64,000 nucleotides of DNA from Verrucomicrobiota bacterium (GTDB lineage Bacteria; Verrucomicrobiota; Verrucomicrobiia; Limisphaerales; UBA9464). The stretch covers positions 1 to 64,000 of the forward strand of contig JAFLEF010000043.1 in NCBI GenBank assembly GCA_017309115.1. Reading direction: 5' to 3'. Shown piece by piece: positions 25,860-35,178 of the stretch. Made by a program: the position numbers and the translations under genes. Numbering within the stretch: the first letter of the stretch is position 1; every line of letters begins with the position of its first letter. The notes beneath the pieces were generated by a model that saw only the letters and a program-made list of their open reading frames with translations, was not told the origin of the DNA and searched no databases.

Positions 25860-28139
25860 ATGAGCCAGTTCTGCACCTGTTCCACCTCGGGAACCGCCTG
25901 TCCGCCTGTTCCGACCAAGCACGTCAATTTCGTCGAAGGAATGGTGCTCGGCGTGGACGACTTCACGCAGGAGTTTGCCTACCACCAGGACCGTGACCGC
26001 AGCCTGGCTCGGGATCTGATCGGCTACGGAACCGTCAGCGGTTTGCGACTGTTCCAGCGCGGCACGACGGCCAACGTGGAACTTGGAGTAACCCCGGGCG
26101 AAGCGCTGACGCCTTGCGGGGACCTGGTTCGCGTGTGCAGCGATCAGTGTGCGTCCCTCAACGATTGGCTGACCCGGGCGGCGGAGGCGGGGCGTCCCGT
26201 GGAGGAACAACTCGCCACCCATGTGGAACTGCTTGGGTCGCCGCCGGAACGCTGGGTTCGACTCCAAGTGGTCCTGCGCTACCACGACTGTGAGACGGAT
26301 CCGGTGGGAATTCTGGGCGAACCCTGCCGTTCCGATGCTGAGTCGGTCGCGGCGTCGCGACGGAAGGACAGCTTTCGACTGGAACTGCGATTCCAACCGT
26401 CGCGTCAGCGGGAGGAGTTGGCGATTCGGGATGTCGTGCAGTGGCTGCGGGGAATTCCGGTGATCACCGAAACGCCGTCGGATCCGGGTTCAACCGTGGC
26501 TGAGGTACTGGCGGCCTTGCGGGCTTCGGCGACTGAATGGACTTCTCCGCCGGCGCCCGCGTCCCCGCCTTCGGACTTTCTCTTGGGCAGTCCTCCGGCA
26601 TTTCTCGCGATTCCCCGGACGCAGGCCGGAGAGTATTGGCGGGAGGTTTTCCGCGTCTGGGTGACGGAACTCCGACCCCTGTGGCAACTCCGGTGCGGCG
26701 GGTGCGGGGAAACCTGTTCCTGCAACACCCCGACCCCCACGGCAGATCCCGGAGGCGCGCCGGAACCCTGGCTGTGGTTGGGCGAAGTCCGGATTCCGCT
26801 GAACAATTCCAATCAGGTTCGGGACGCCGCCTTGATCGAAATTGACGATCGGCAGCGACCCTATGTGCTGCATCTGCGCCTGATTCAGGAATGGATGCTG
26901 GGTCGGTTGAGCGATGAGGTTTCGGCGGTCAACCAGCACTCCGCTCTCGGTGGTCTCAGCCTGGGCGATGATCATCCCCAATATCTGAACAATGGCCGTG
27001 GCGATGCCCGCTACTCGCCGTTAAGTCACACCCACGACTTAGACGCCCTGAATGATGTGAGTACGATGGGGGCTACAGACAATCAGGTGCTCACCCGCAT
27101 GGCCGGGCAATGGGTGGCGCGAACACCGGCAGCCGGAGTGACGGATCATGGTGGTCTGACGGGATTGGGCGATGACGACCACCCGCAGTACCTGACGAAT
27201 GGTCGCGGCGATGCCCGCTATTCGCCGTTGGGTCACACGCACGATCTGGACGCGCTGGCGGACGTGAGTACGGCGGGAGCGTCCGAAAACCAGGTGCTCA
27301 CCCGAGTGGGTGGGCAATGGGTGGCGCAGACACCGGCGACCGGAGTAACGGCTCACGGGGCTTTGACCGGACTGAGCGTGGGTGATGACCACCCGCAGTA
27401 TTTGACGAGCGGTCGGGGCGACACTCGTTACTCACCGTTGGGCCATTCCCACGCTTTGAGTTCGCTCGCCGATGTCAGTGTGTCGGGAGCGAGCTCTGGG
27501 CAAGTGCTGACCTTTGATGGCAGTCGTTGGACGGCTCAGGCTGCGGGTGGCGGCCAGGTCACCGGGAATTTTGTGGACCGTCGTTCGGATTCCCGGTTGG
27601 GCATCGCCGCCGCCGGCATTGTGCGACTGGGCCGTGCGCGTTCGCCGGGATATGGCGGACTGCGGGTGGTTCGCATCGAGCCCAACGATCCCGGAGTGGT
27701 TGTCCTCACGTTTGCCGGCTACGTCACGCCGGCCGGCCGTCACCAATACATCGTCAAGGCCCTGGCGGTGGGCACCGGTAAGTTGTTTCCGACGGTTTGT
27801 TTCGGTCGGTTCTTGGACGGTAATGAGGGGTTCACTCTTGAAGTCGGTTTGGGTGATTCGCCGATGGACCCGGAGCGGCTTGCTCGCTTGGAATTCATGA
27901 TCGAGGTCAGCGAGTTCGGGACGGACCTTCCCGGCTTTGACGAAGCAGTCCGGGAGGGTCGGGAGCCGGTTCGTCCGGATGTGCCGGTGCCCGTGGATCC
28001 TCTACGGGGTCGTGTCACTCCCACTCCCACTCCCACGCCTACGCCATCGCCCGCTCCGACTCCGACTCCGACTCCGACTCCGACTCCGACGCCCACTCGT
28101 CCGATCCGCACTCCGCGGACCCCGCGGAATCCGCAATGA
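25860..28139 (+). CDS. eCIS tail fibre with 69-residue repeats and Thr-Pro tail (Afp13-like)
   Basis: The 759-residue protein has a Cys-rich start (CTCSTSGTAC) and an N-terminal attachment-like domain (NFVEGMVLGVDDFTQEFAYH, IGYGTVSGLRLF) shared with the next gene. A CGGCGETCSC motif near residue 280 may bind metal. Residues ~368-564 hold three repeats of ~69 residues with GDDHPQYL, GRGDARYSPL, GHTHDL, GQWVA and TPATGV, the pattern of trimeric phage fibres, where HxH triplets bind metal along the axis. After a globular domain the protein ends in a (TP)n tail, residues ~720-750. It is expected to be the receptor-binding fibre. Upstream, 25775-25859 is pyrimidine-rich and holds no gene. Confidence 0.8.
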   Translation: MSQFCTCSTSGTACPPVPTKHVNFVEGMVLGVDDFTQEFAYHQDRDRSLARDLIGYGTVSGLRLFQRGTTANVELGVTPGEALTPCGDLVRVCSDQCASLNDWLTRAAEAGRPVEEQLATHVELLGSPPERWVRLQVVLRYHDCETDPVGILGEPCRSDAESVAASRRKDSFRLELRFQPSRQREELAIRDVVQWLRGIPVITETPSDPGSTVAEVLAALRASATEWTSPPAPASPPSDFLLGSPPAFLAIPRTQAGEYWREVFRVWVTELRPLWQLRCGGCGETCSCNTPTPTADPGGAPEPWLWLGEVRIPLNNSNQVRDAALIEIDDRQRPYVLHLRLIQEWMLGRLSDEVSAVNQHSALGGLSLGDDHPQYLNNGRGDARYSPLSHTHDLDALNDVSTMGATDNQVLTRMAGQWVARTPAAGVTDHGGLTGLGDDDHPQYLTNGRGDARYSPLGHTHDLDALADVSTAGASENQVLTRVGGQWVAQTPATGVTAHGALTGLSVGDDHPQYLTSGRGDTRYSPLGHSHALSSLADVSVSGASSGQVLTFDGSRWTAQAAGGGQVTGNFVDRRSDSRLGIAAAGIVRLGRARSPGYGGLRVVRIEPNDPGVVVLTFAGYVTPAGRHQYIVKALAVGTGKLFPTVCFGRFLDGNEGFTLEVGLGDSPMDPERLARLEFMIEVSEFGTDLPGFDEAVREGREPVRPDVPVPVDPLRGRVTPTPTPTPTPSPAPTPTPTPTPTPTPTRPIRTPRTPRNPQ
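26961..27550 (+). repeat. Three in-gene direct repeats of ~207 bp (tail fibre)
   Basis: Units start near 26961, 27166 and 27373; the first two are the closest and the third is truncated and divergent. All three stay in frame and encode the fibre repeat with GDDHPQYL and THD motifs. Such arrays can expand or shrink by recombination and change fibre length. Confidence 0.85.
28015..28101 (+). repeat. Simple repeat coding for a (Thr-Pro)n tail
   Basis: Two tandem hexamer blocks, ACTCCC at the left and ACTCCG (CTCCGA register) at the right, encode alternating Thr and Pro with one SPAP interruption. The array is in frame and could slip during replication. Confidence 0.8.
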
Positions 28140-28179
28140 ACCCGGGAATCGGTAACTCGGTTTCCCAACTCCCACGTCC

Positions 28180-31101
28180 ATGCCCAATCCCACCACGCTT
28201 GAAACACGGGTGCTCGGTGACGCCCGCGTGCGTTCGCCGCATTACTTCAACGGCCGGCTGCTGTCCCGGGAGGATCTCGACGCTGAGCACTCCGCTGGAC
28301 GCGCTCGGGATCAACGCCTGGGTCGCGCCTTGGGTTCCGGAATCGCCCACGGTTTGCTTGTCACGGAACAGTCGCGGAATCAGCCGGTGATTGTCTCCGT
28401 CTCGGCGGGACTGGCGGTAACGGATTGCGGTGAGGTCCTGGAATTGACCGAGGCGCTGACGTTGCGCTTGGAGAAGCCGCCGACGCCAGCTCGCCCGACG
28501 ACCCGAGCCGACTTCGATGACTGCCGCACCCCATCGGGAGCAGCGCCGGATCAGGCCGGGGCCTACGTACTCACCTTGTCGGCAGAAACAGTGACGGAAG
28601 GCCGGGCACCTGTGGCGGGATTGGGGAATCGGGTGTCGCCCTGCAATGCAGGTCAGCGTGCGGAGGGACTGAAGTTTCGGTTGGTTCCGCTCTCGGCCAG
28701 TTCGGTGACGGCCGGTTTGCGCGCGCGCAATCAACTGGCCTGGCAATGCCTGGGCCTGCTGGACACTTCCGTGATTAGCCACCAGCAGCAGCCGTTTGTC
28801 CTGCCGGTCCCAACTTACGGATTTCCCGTTCTGGCGGGCGGTCAACTCACACCGGGCGAAGTGCCGCTAGCCGTGGTGTACTGGAGCGCTCCCGGGGTAT
28901 TTGAGTTTCTGGATATGTGGTCGGTGCGCCGGCGGATCGCGCGGCCGGATTCCGTCGAAGACTGGTCGCTCTTTGGCGGAGACCGCCGGCTCGCGGTGGC
29001 GGAGGCGTCGTTCTGGCAATTTCAGGATCAGATCGAAGGACTGATTCCCGCTGCGAACCTGGCGACGGCGCCTGCGGGAACTTGGTTCGATGTCTTGCCC
29101 GCGGGAGGATTTCTCCCAGTCGGGACGCAGCGATTCGATCCGGCCGTGTTTTTCGAGGAGTTTCAGGTGCGCGAAGTGGAGAGCGATCCTGGCTTGTTGC
29201 GGTTGCTCCTGACGGCTTCGTGGCATCTGGATCCACTCCGAGTTCCCACTTCGGGTACTGCTCAGGCGGATCGACCGGCGGTGGAGGTTCACCAATTTCC
29301 GGGAATCACCGACTTCGTGTTTTTCCTTCGCACCCAGGCGTCTCCAGTGGTGGTGCCGGAACAGGAGACGGAACAGGAAGCCGTTGTGGTCACCCCTGAA
29401 CCCGTTGCCGAAGAGGGGCGCATCCGGGCTCTGCTGGCGTTCGATCCCCTGCCGGTTCCGAAGGCGGGCCAAAAGCTTCCGGTGGTCTCGGTGAAGGCCT
29501 ACGACAAGAGCGGAGTATTGGTGGCCACGGCGCGCTTGAAGAATTCGCGGGCCGATTCGGATTGGGCGGAGCCGAAGCGCACTCGGAAGATCAAGGCTAA
29601 CGCAACGGCTGTGCTGACCTACGAGTTCGAGCCAGTGCCCACCGGCGACTACACAGTGACCGCCACTTGCGATGGCTACGTGGCGGACCACGATCTCGCT
29701 CACGTCACCCGAAACGGAATCGTCGTGGTGGAACTTTTGCTGAAGAAGCGCACGTCGAAGGGACCCGTTCGCCGGCCGGACCAGGGTGCCAAGTTCGAGG
29801 GAACTCTCGACGACCGCTTCGGCAACAAGTTCAAGAAGGTGTGGCCGGTGCCCGATTGGTGGCCGGAAGAAGACGTGACGAAGATTCGTGATCGCTGGGG
29901 ACCGCGCCCGGGTTGCGATCCGCTCGGTCCGGAAAGGGACGTGATGAAGGAGGTGCTGACCGAGGTGTTGGTGGATCAGGATCTGCCAGTGACCCCGGGG
30001 GACTTCGAGATCTTCATCGACCCCGGTTACCGGGCGGGCGCGACGTCGGAGGGACCGTATGCCATGGCCGTCTTCGCCAATGGTGGCGGCATTCCGCTCG
30101 TGCTGGTTCCAGCCGAGTCAGCGCTGCCCAATTCCGTGTCGGTGTCCCGCTCCGGCGCGCCCGAGTTCGCGGAACTGGGGGTCGAGGGTAAGGCCGCACT
30201 TCCCAGTGAACTGGATGTGGTCGCTTCGCTGTGGACCGGCAAGGCAGCGACTACGCTCGGTATCAGTTCCAACAGCGCCCGCAGTTTGTTGCACGAGACG
30301 GCGGCGGCCGTGGAAACGTCGTTGAACCAACACACCTATTTGCCCGGAGTGACGGCGGAATTCGGACAAGCCCTGGCGACGGCCGGGCTCAGCACGGCGG
30401 CGCTGGCGAATCAAACAGTGGATCAACTGCAGGTTGTCGCCCGCCAAGCCAACGTGAATCTCTCCAATGACGCGCTCGGTCGGATTATTGACTATGCCCA
30501 AAAGGCCGCGCCTGCGGGCAGTTGGTCCGTGGGTTCGGCGGATCTGGGACTGAGCACCGATCAGATGTCCCAACTGGGCGCCCAGGGAATCCAGTCGTTG
30601 GGCCAACTGCAGGCCGCCTTGGCGACTTCGGGTTCGCCGGTGGCGACTCAACTGGGACTGGATGCTGCGGCCGTCACGGAACTGGCGAACCGCGTTGACG
30701 CCGAACTCACCGAACGCGCTGTGTCGTATGGCCGGGAATCTTCACTGAGTTCCCTGACCGGACTGGCCAGTGGTGAGGCCGAAGCGTTGGTGGAGTCGGG
30801 CGTGGGATCGATGGCAGATCTGGCCGGTGCGAACGCCCGGGACGTGGCGGCGGCTTTGGGAGTTTCCGAGGAACGCGCCACCAACCTGATTCGCGAAGCC
30901 ACGGTGCGGGAAGTCTCGGACAAGACTGGGCTCAGTCGGGATCAAGCAACCCAGTTGATGACCGAAGCGGAGGTCTCGCGAATCACGGAGCTCCAAGCGG
31001 AGAAACTGGAATCGGCACGATCCACCTTTGGTGGGGCCGATTTAAGCGAGGCACGGGTGGGAGTACTCTTGAACCTCGGCTCCCGGAGGGGTCGCTCCTG
31101 A
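28180..31101 (+). CDS. Large eCIS-associated protein: fibre-type N-terminus, beta domain, helix-hairpin-helix-like C-terminus
   Basis: A 973-residue protein of unassigned role. Residues ~15-90 (SPHYFNGRLLSREDLDAEHS, LGSGIAHGLLV, VSAGLAVTDCGEVLEL) resemble the N-terminus of the preceding fibre protein, suggesting docking to the same baseplate site. Residues ~425-525 (VKAYDKSGVLVATARL to GDYTVTATCDGYVADHD) look like a carboxypeptidase-regulatory beta-sandwich. From ~690 to the end, short repeated helical pairs (GLSTAALANQTVDQLQVVA, GVGSMADLAGANARDVAAAL, GVSEERATNLIREA) resemble DUF4332-type helix-hairpin-helix modules. It could be a second fibre or a baseplate scaffold. No tape-measure character is evident. 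Confidence 0.6.
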   Translation: MPNPTTLETRVLGDARVRSPHYFNGRLLSREDLDAEHSAGRARDQRLGRALGSGIAHGLLVTEQSRNQPVIVSVSAGLAVTDCGEVLELTEALTLRLEKPPTPARPTTRADFDDCRTPSGAAPDQAGAYVLTLSAETVTEGRAPVAGLGNRVSPCNAGQRAEGLKFRLVPLSASSVTAGLRARNQLAWQCLGLLDTSVISHQQQPFVLPVPTYGFPVLAGGQLTPGEVPLAVVYWSAPGVFEFLDMWSVRRRIARPDSVEDWSLFGGDRRLAVAEASFWQFQDQIEGLIPAANLATAPAGTWFDVLPAGGFLPVGTQRFDPAVFFEEFQVREVESDPGLLRLLLTASWHLDPLRVPTSGTAQADRPAVEVHQFPGITDFVFFLRTQASPVVVPEQETEQEAVVVTPEPVAEEGRIRALLAFDPLPVPKAGQKLPVVSVKAYDKSGVLVATARLKNSRADSDWAEPKRTRKIKANATAVLTYEFEPVPTGDYTVTATCDGYVADHDLAHVTRNGIVVVELLLKKRTSKGPVRRPDQGAKFEGTLDDRFGNKFKKVWPVPDWWPEEDVTKIRDRWGPRPGCDPLGPERDVMKEVLTEVLVDQDLPVTPGDFEIFIDPGYRAGATSEGPYAMAVFANGGGIPLVLVPAESALPNSVSVSRSGAPEFAELGVEGKAALPSELDVVASLWTGKAATTLGISSNSARSLLHETAAAVETSLNQHTYLPGVTAEFGQALATAGLSTAALANQTVDQLQVVARQANVNLSNDALGRIIDYAQKAAPAGSWSVGSADLGLSTDQMSQLGAQGIQSLGQLQAALATSGSPVATQLGLDAAAVTELANRVDAELTERAVSYGRESSLSSLTGLASGEAEALVESGVGSMADLAGANARDVAAALGVSEERATNLIREATVREVSDKTGLSRDQATQLMTEAEVSRITELQAEKLESARSTFGGADLSEARVGVLLNLGSRRGRS

Positions 31102-31108
31102 ACTCCAG

Positions 31109-33115
31109 ATGATTCGGTCTCCCTCCGCGGCGTTGCGAATTCGTGAGCTTCGCGCGCGACTTCCCATTCGAGAGGCGGTGGGAGCGCGCTTCGCCTTGGA
31201 GCATCAAATTGCCGGGAGCGTGGCTCCCGAGGCGATTCTGCCAGTGGGTGCGTGGTTGGTGGTCCGATCGCTGCGGGATCCGCAGCCACGTGCGCTGAGT
31301 TGTCGGCATGATCGAGTGATGGCGCCGGCCGCCTGGCAAAGCGCGTTTCGCGGGCGCCTGGAACAGATGCTGGCGGCGGCGGGGCGTCCGATTAACGGAG
31401 TCATCACTGGCGACACCGAGGCCGTGCTGTTCCGGCATTTGGGGGAACTGCTCGCCTGTCTGGCCCAATCGTGGCGGGCGGGACGGGTGGGGCAGGAATG
31501 GTGGTGGCGAAGTCTGTTGGGCGAACTTCGTCCGGAATCCTGGGTGGACGCCTGGACCTTTCACGCCGAGGCCATTCCCTCCGCTCTTTCGCAACTCGCC
31601 GCCCACGCTGCCTTGGAATCCACGCTCGCCCCGCTTCCGTCCCGGGAGACGTCGGCGCTGATCGCGGCCCTGGTGCAGCGCTTCCAATTGGACCCCTGCC
31701 TCCTTCCGGACTCACCGATGAATGCCTGGCTCCATCCCGCACTTGGCTCCGTTCCCCAGGTTGATTCTCCGGCGCAAGAATCCGCCTCGACGGCGGCGAC
31801 GTTCCCGTCTCCTCCAGCTGTTGGCACGGAGGAAATACCTCAAGAGCCCTTCGCTTCCGGCAGGGAATCCACGCCAGTTTCGAGTGAACTGACCGCACTG
31901 TTGCCCGAGGTCACGGGTTCTGGGTGGTCGCGCTCCGCACTCGCAGTGGTGGCGATTGGATTGATCCTGGAGCGGGCGCCGCAGCGGGTTCGCGCCGCGG
32001 AGTTTGGGGCGCAGATGGCTCAGTGGATGGAGGCGATTCGCCCTGTTGAGCCGATTACGGAGCCACCGCGAAGACCACAGAACTCTCCGAAGGCTAAGTC
32101 GCGGTTTCCTTCTGAGACTCCTGCGTCCGGTTCTGAGTTCGCCGCGCAATTTGAGACCGTCCAACAGGAAGTCGTGCGCCCACCCGCGGAAGATTTCGCG
32201 AAGTCTGAGTCGCCGGCGCTTGATACAGCCATCGTCCACAACTTGCCCACCGCGGCGGAGGCTCGGAACTCGGAATCAGAATTCTCCGGAGCCGCCACCC
32301 GCGCGGACGGCGGACAGGATTGGATCCGAGACGTAGTGGTGAGGGAGGAGTTCGCCACTGCGGCGGGCGGCTTGTTCTACCTCACCAACGTGGCCTTGGC
32401 GCTGGGTCTATACGGTGATTTTACTCAGCCTCGACGACCGGGAATTGAACTGCCGTTCTGGGATTTTCTGGCCGTTATTGGGGACCGCGTTCTGGGACCT
32501 GCCTTCCGCGCGGATCCGCTCTGGGAGTCGCTGGCCCATTGGTCGGGACGCGAGCCCAATGAGCCGCCGGGGGGCCGTTTCATTCCCCCTGCGGACTGGT
32601 CTCTGGAGACGTCCTGGTTGGTGCCGTTCCAAGAATCACCAGCGATCTCCTGGCTGTGGGCGAAGGGACAATTGCGGGCGTGGCATGACGCGGGATTTGT
32701 GGCCTTGGATCGGGCTTGTGCCTCGGCCGACGCCGCGGAGACCGAAGTACTCCGGTGGTTACCGGAAGGTTGGACGGCGAAGCGTCTGATGGACCCGCGG
32801 CTGACGGGTCCGGTGGCCCCGCGGGATCCCGCGGAATCCGCCACCGCTCGTCAGCGCCGCGCCCTTCGCCGGTGGCTCGCTCGGTTGCTCCCGTATCTGC
32901 AGGCCCGGTTGCGCCGGGCGCTTCCGTCGCTGAACGAGGAACATCTTTTGCGAAGCGTGCTTCGGCAGCCCGGACGGATCCGCTGTTCGCCCACGGAAGT
33001 CGTGGTGCAGTTCCCGCTCGTGTCGCATCCCCTGGCGATCCGGATGGCTGGGCTCGATCGCGATCCCGGCTGGGTGCCGGCAGCAGGACGTTCCATCTCC
33101 TTTGTCTATGACTGA
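31109..33115 (+). CDS. Conserved-looking eCIS protein of unknown function preceding the AAA+ ATPase
   Basis: A 668-residue cytosolic-type protein with no signal peptide. The first ~200 residues are mostly helical (FRHLGELLACLAQSWRAG), followed by a Ser/Pro/Glu-rich low-complexity linker (~210-390) and a second folded region starting at AAGGLFYLTNVALALGLYGD and DFLAVIGDRVLG, a motif I associate from memory with uncharacterised proteins of other eCIS loci. The C-terminus (RALPSLNEEHLLRSVLRQPG, VVQFPLVSHPLAIRMAGLDR) is also globular. It overlaps the ATPase gene by 8 bp, so a partnership with the ATPase in assembly is plausible but unproven. Confidence 0.6.
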   Translation: MIRSPSAALRIRELRARLPIREAVGARFALEHQIAGSVAPEAILPVGAWLVVRSLRDPQPRALSCRHDRVMAPAAWQSAFRGRLEQMLAAAGRPINGVITGDTEAVLFRHLGELLACLAQSWRAGRVGQEWWWRSLLGELRPESWVDAWTFHAEAIPSALSQLAAHAALESTLAPLPSRETSALIAALVQRFQLDPCLLPDSPMNAWLHPALGSVPQVDSPAQESASTAATFPSPPAVGTEEIPQEPFASGRESTPVSSELTALLPEVTGSGWSRSALAVVAIGLILERAPQRVRAAEFGAQMAQWMEAIRPVEPITEPPRRPQNSPKAKSRFPSETPASGSEFAAQFETVQQEVVRPPAEDFAKSESPALDTAIVHNLPTAAEARNSESEFSGAATRADGGQDWIRDVVVREEFATAAGGLFYLTNVALALGLYGDFTQPRRPGIELPFWDFLAVIGDRVLGPAFRADPLWESLAHWSGREPNEPPGGRFIPPADWSLETSWLVPFQESPAISWLWAKGQLRAWHDAGFVALDRACASADAAETEVLRWLPEGWTAKRLMDPRLTGPVAPRDPAESATARQRRALRRWLARLLPYLQARLRRALPSLNEEHLLRSVLRQPGRIRCSPTEVVVQFPLVSHPLAIRMAGLDRDPGWVPAAGRSISFVYD

Positions 33116-35159
33116 CACCACCGACTCCACTGGATTGCGGGACGCGTTGCTGGACCAGTATGACATCAGTGCGGCGACCCATCTGGAATTAATTCTTCAC
33201 GGGTCGGCGTTGGCCTTGTTCGCCTTTGCCGCGGAGACTCAGGAAGGACGGGATTGGCTGGGCGAATTTCCGGTTTTGGAGAGCTACGTGGGACCGGCGC
33301 AGACCCTCGGTGCGGCCGCCGAATCCCCGGCGTCGCTAGCGGTTGCTTGGAGTCGCGCCGTGGGCGAGTGGTCCCAGGCCGGTGGTGAGTCGTTGCCGCT
33401 GGTGGAACTGTCCCGCGTGACCGGATGGAGCTGTGGTTGGGAATTCGCGTTGGCTCCAGCCTTGGTGGAGGAGGATCCGCGGCTGGGGCCGTTCGTGCAG
33501 GAACTCACTGGCCAGCCTCGCCTCAGTTGGAGCGCGCTGCGGAGCGTGTTCCGGCGCCGGGAACTTCCCGTGCCGGCCAGTTCCTGGGCGCGACGATTGG
33601 TCGACCTGGGATTCTGGACGCGCACAGAGGACACCGGCTTCGCCGCAGTTCCCCAGGTGGCCGCGCCAATTTGGGAGGCGCTGGCCGGCGAAGTGCCGCG
33701 ACTTCCTGGTTCCGGCCTGGAAGGGATCCCGTGGGAACGTCTGCGAAGTTTGGACGAACTGGTGATTCCCCCTTCGCTGCGACGGGAAGTTGAATCGTTG
33801 GCGGAGGTGGTGGGGCAAGGAGATGTCCGACGACTCTGGCTGTGGAGTCATCCTCATAACGGACGTCGCGCCGTCGCCGAAGCGCTCGCACGCCAACGCA
33901 GCCGCGGCCTGCTGCTGGTCGACGGCGATCCCCGCGGTCTGGCCGAACGCATCCGACTGGCGGGAGTGTTGTCCGTGCTGTTGCGGGCGATTCCGTGTCT
34001 GCGTCTCGAACCGGGCGGAATGGAGTCCGGAGTTTTTGAACTGACCGGGTCGTTGGGAGTTCCCTGGATCTTCACCGCCGAGCCCGGAACGCCGCTCACG
34101 GGAAATCAGGCGTCCGGCAGTTTGCATTTGAGCTGGGGCTTGCCCGAGACCGGACCCCGGGAAGAACTGTGGCGCCGCTTTGGTCCCACCTTGGAGCCCG
34201 CCGCCCGCGCGCGCCTCGCCCGGCAACGCAGGACGGCCAGTGGCTGGACCGCGCGCTTGGCGTCCCTGGCCGCGACGCATGCGCAGATCGCCGGGCGGCA
34301 GCGGACCGTGCTTCCCGACGTGGTTCGCGCCGAGCGGGAACTCACCCAGGCGGAACTCGGAACCGCGGCGCGACGGCTGGAGCCGGTGTCGGGCTGGGAG
34401 GATCTGGTGGCGCCTCCGATGGTGCTGACCGAATTGCGCGTGCTGGCCGAACGGTGCCGGCTGCGGGAGGATCTGCGGCATCAGGTGGGTGGTGCCGGCG
34501 GGAATGCCGGCGTGCGGGCCTTGCTGGGAGGTCCGAGTGGCTGCGGCAAAACGCTGGCCGCGCGCGTGCTGGGGGCAGTGCTCGAGTTGGAAGTTTATCG
34601 GGTGGATCTGTCGTCGGTGGTGAACAAGTACCTCGGCGAAACGGAGAAGAATTTGCATCAGCTGCTCACCCGGGCCGAGCAGTGCGGCGTCCTGATGTTG
34701 CTCGATGAAGGCGATTCCCTCCTGGCACCCCGCACCGCAGTGGGCAGCGCCCATGACCGCTACGCCAATCTGGAAACCAACTTCCTGCTGCAACGGTTGG
34801 AGACGTTCGAGGGGATCCTGATCATCACCACCAACGCCCGGGAGCGGATCGATTCGGCCTTTCAGCGGCGCATGGATGTCATCCTGGATTTCCCGGCGCC
34901 CGGACCCGACGAGCGGCGGGTTTTGTGGAACGTGCATTTGCCCGCGGAACACGACGTTGAGCCGCGGTTGCTGGACGAGGTGGCGGTGCGGTGCGCGTTA
35001 ACCGGCGGACAGATTCGCAACGCGGTTTTGCACGCGGCGCTGTTGGCTGCGGGACAAAGCCGTCTCGTGGATGACGCGAGTCTGCTCGCCGCAGTGCAAC
35101 GCGAGTTCACCAAGCTCGGCGGCGTGTGTCCGCTGCGCCGAGTCCTGCCGGTGAACTGA
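33108..35159 (+). CDS. eCIS AAA+ ATPase (Afp15/Pvc15-type)
   Basis: The 683-residue protein has a ~460-residue N-terminal part and a C-terminal AAA+ module. The Walker A motif GGPSGCGKT is at residues 474-482, Walker B MLLDEGDSLL has D533-E534, sensor-1 is IITTN, and the arginine-finger region is FQRRMDVILDFPAP. Afp15-type ATPases are required for particle assembly or cargo loading in AFP/PVC. ATG 33108 is chosen because it gives an 8-bp overlap with the previous stop; a TTG at 33102 is possible. The gene lies 19 bp before the probable effector, consistent with a loading function. Confidence 0.9.
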   Translation: MTDTTDSTGLRDALLDQYDISAATHLELILHGSALALFAFAAETQEGRDWLGEFPVLESYVGPAQTLGAAAESPASLAVAWSRAVGEWSQAGGESLPLVELSRVTGWSCGWEFALAPALVEEDPRLGPFVQELTGQPRLSWSALRSVFRRRELPVPASSWARRLVDLGFWTRTEDTGFAAVPQVAAPIWEALAGEVPRLPGSGLEGIPWERLRSLDELVIPPSLRREVESLAEVVGQGDVRRLWLWSHPHNGRRAVAEALARQRSRGLLLVDGDPRGLAERIRLAGVLSVLLRAIPCLRLEPGGMESGVFELTGSLGVPWIFTAEPGTPLTGNQASGSLHLSWGLPETGPREELWRRFGPTLEPAARARLARQRRTASGWTARLASLAATHAQIAGRQRTVLPDVVRAERELTQAELGTAARRLEPVSGWEDLVAPPMVLTELRVLAERCRLREDLRHQVGGAGGNAGVRALLGGPSGCGKTLAARVLGAVLELEVYRVDLSSVVNKYLGETEKNLHQLLTRAEQCGVLMLLDEGDSLLAPRTAVGSAHDRYANLETNFLLQRLETFEGILIITTNARERIDSAFQRRMDVILDFPAPGPDERRVLWNVHLPAEHDVEPRLLDEVAVRCALTGGQIRNAVLHAALLAAGQSRLVDDASLLAAVQREFTKLGGVCPLRRVLPVN

Positions 35160-35178
35160 ACGCACTTCTTCGTTCCTC

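Noticed and set aside
26961-27550. CRISPR-like or tandem noncoding array
   Set aside because: The ~207-bp units keep one reading frame and encode fibre motifs, with no spacer pattern.
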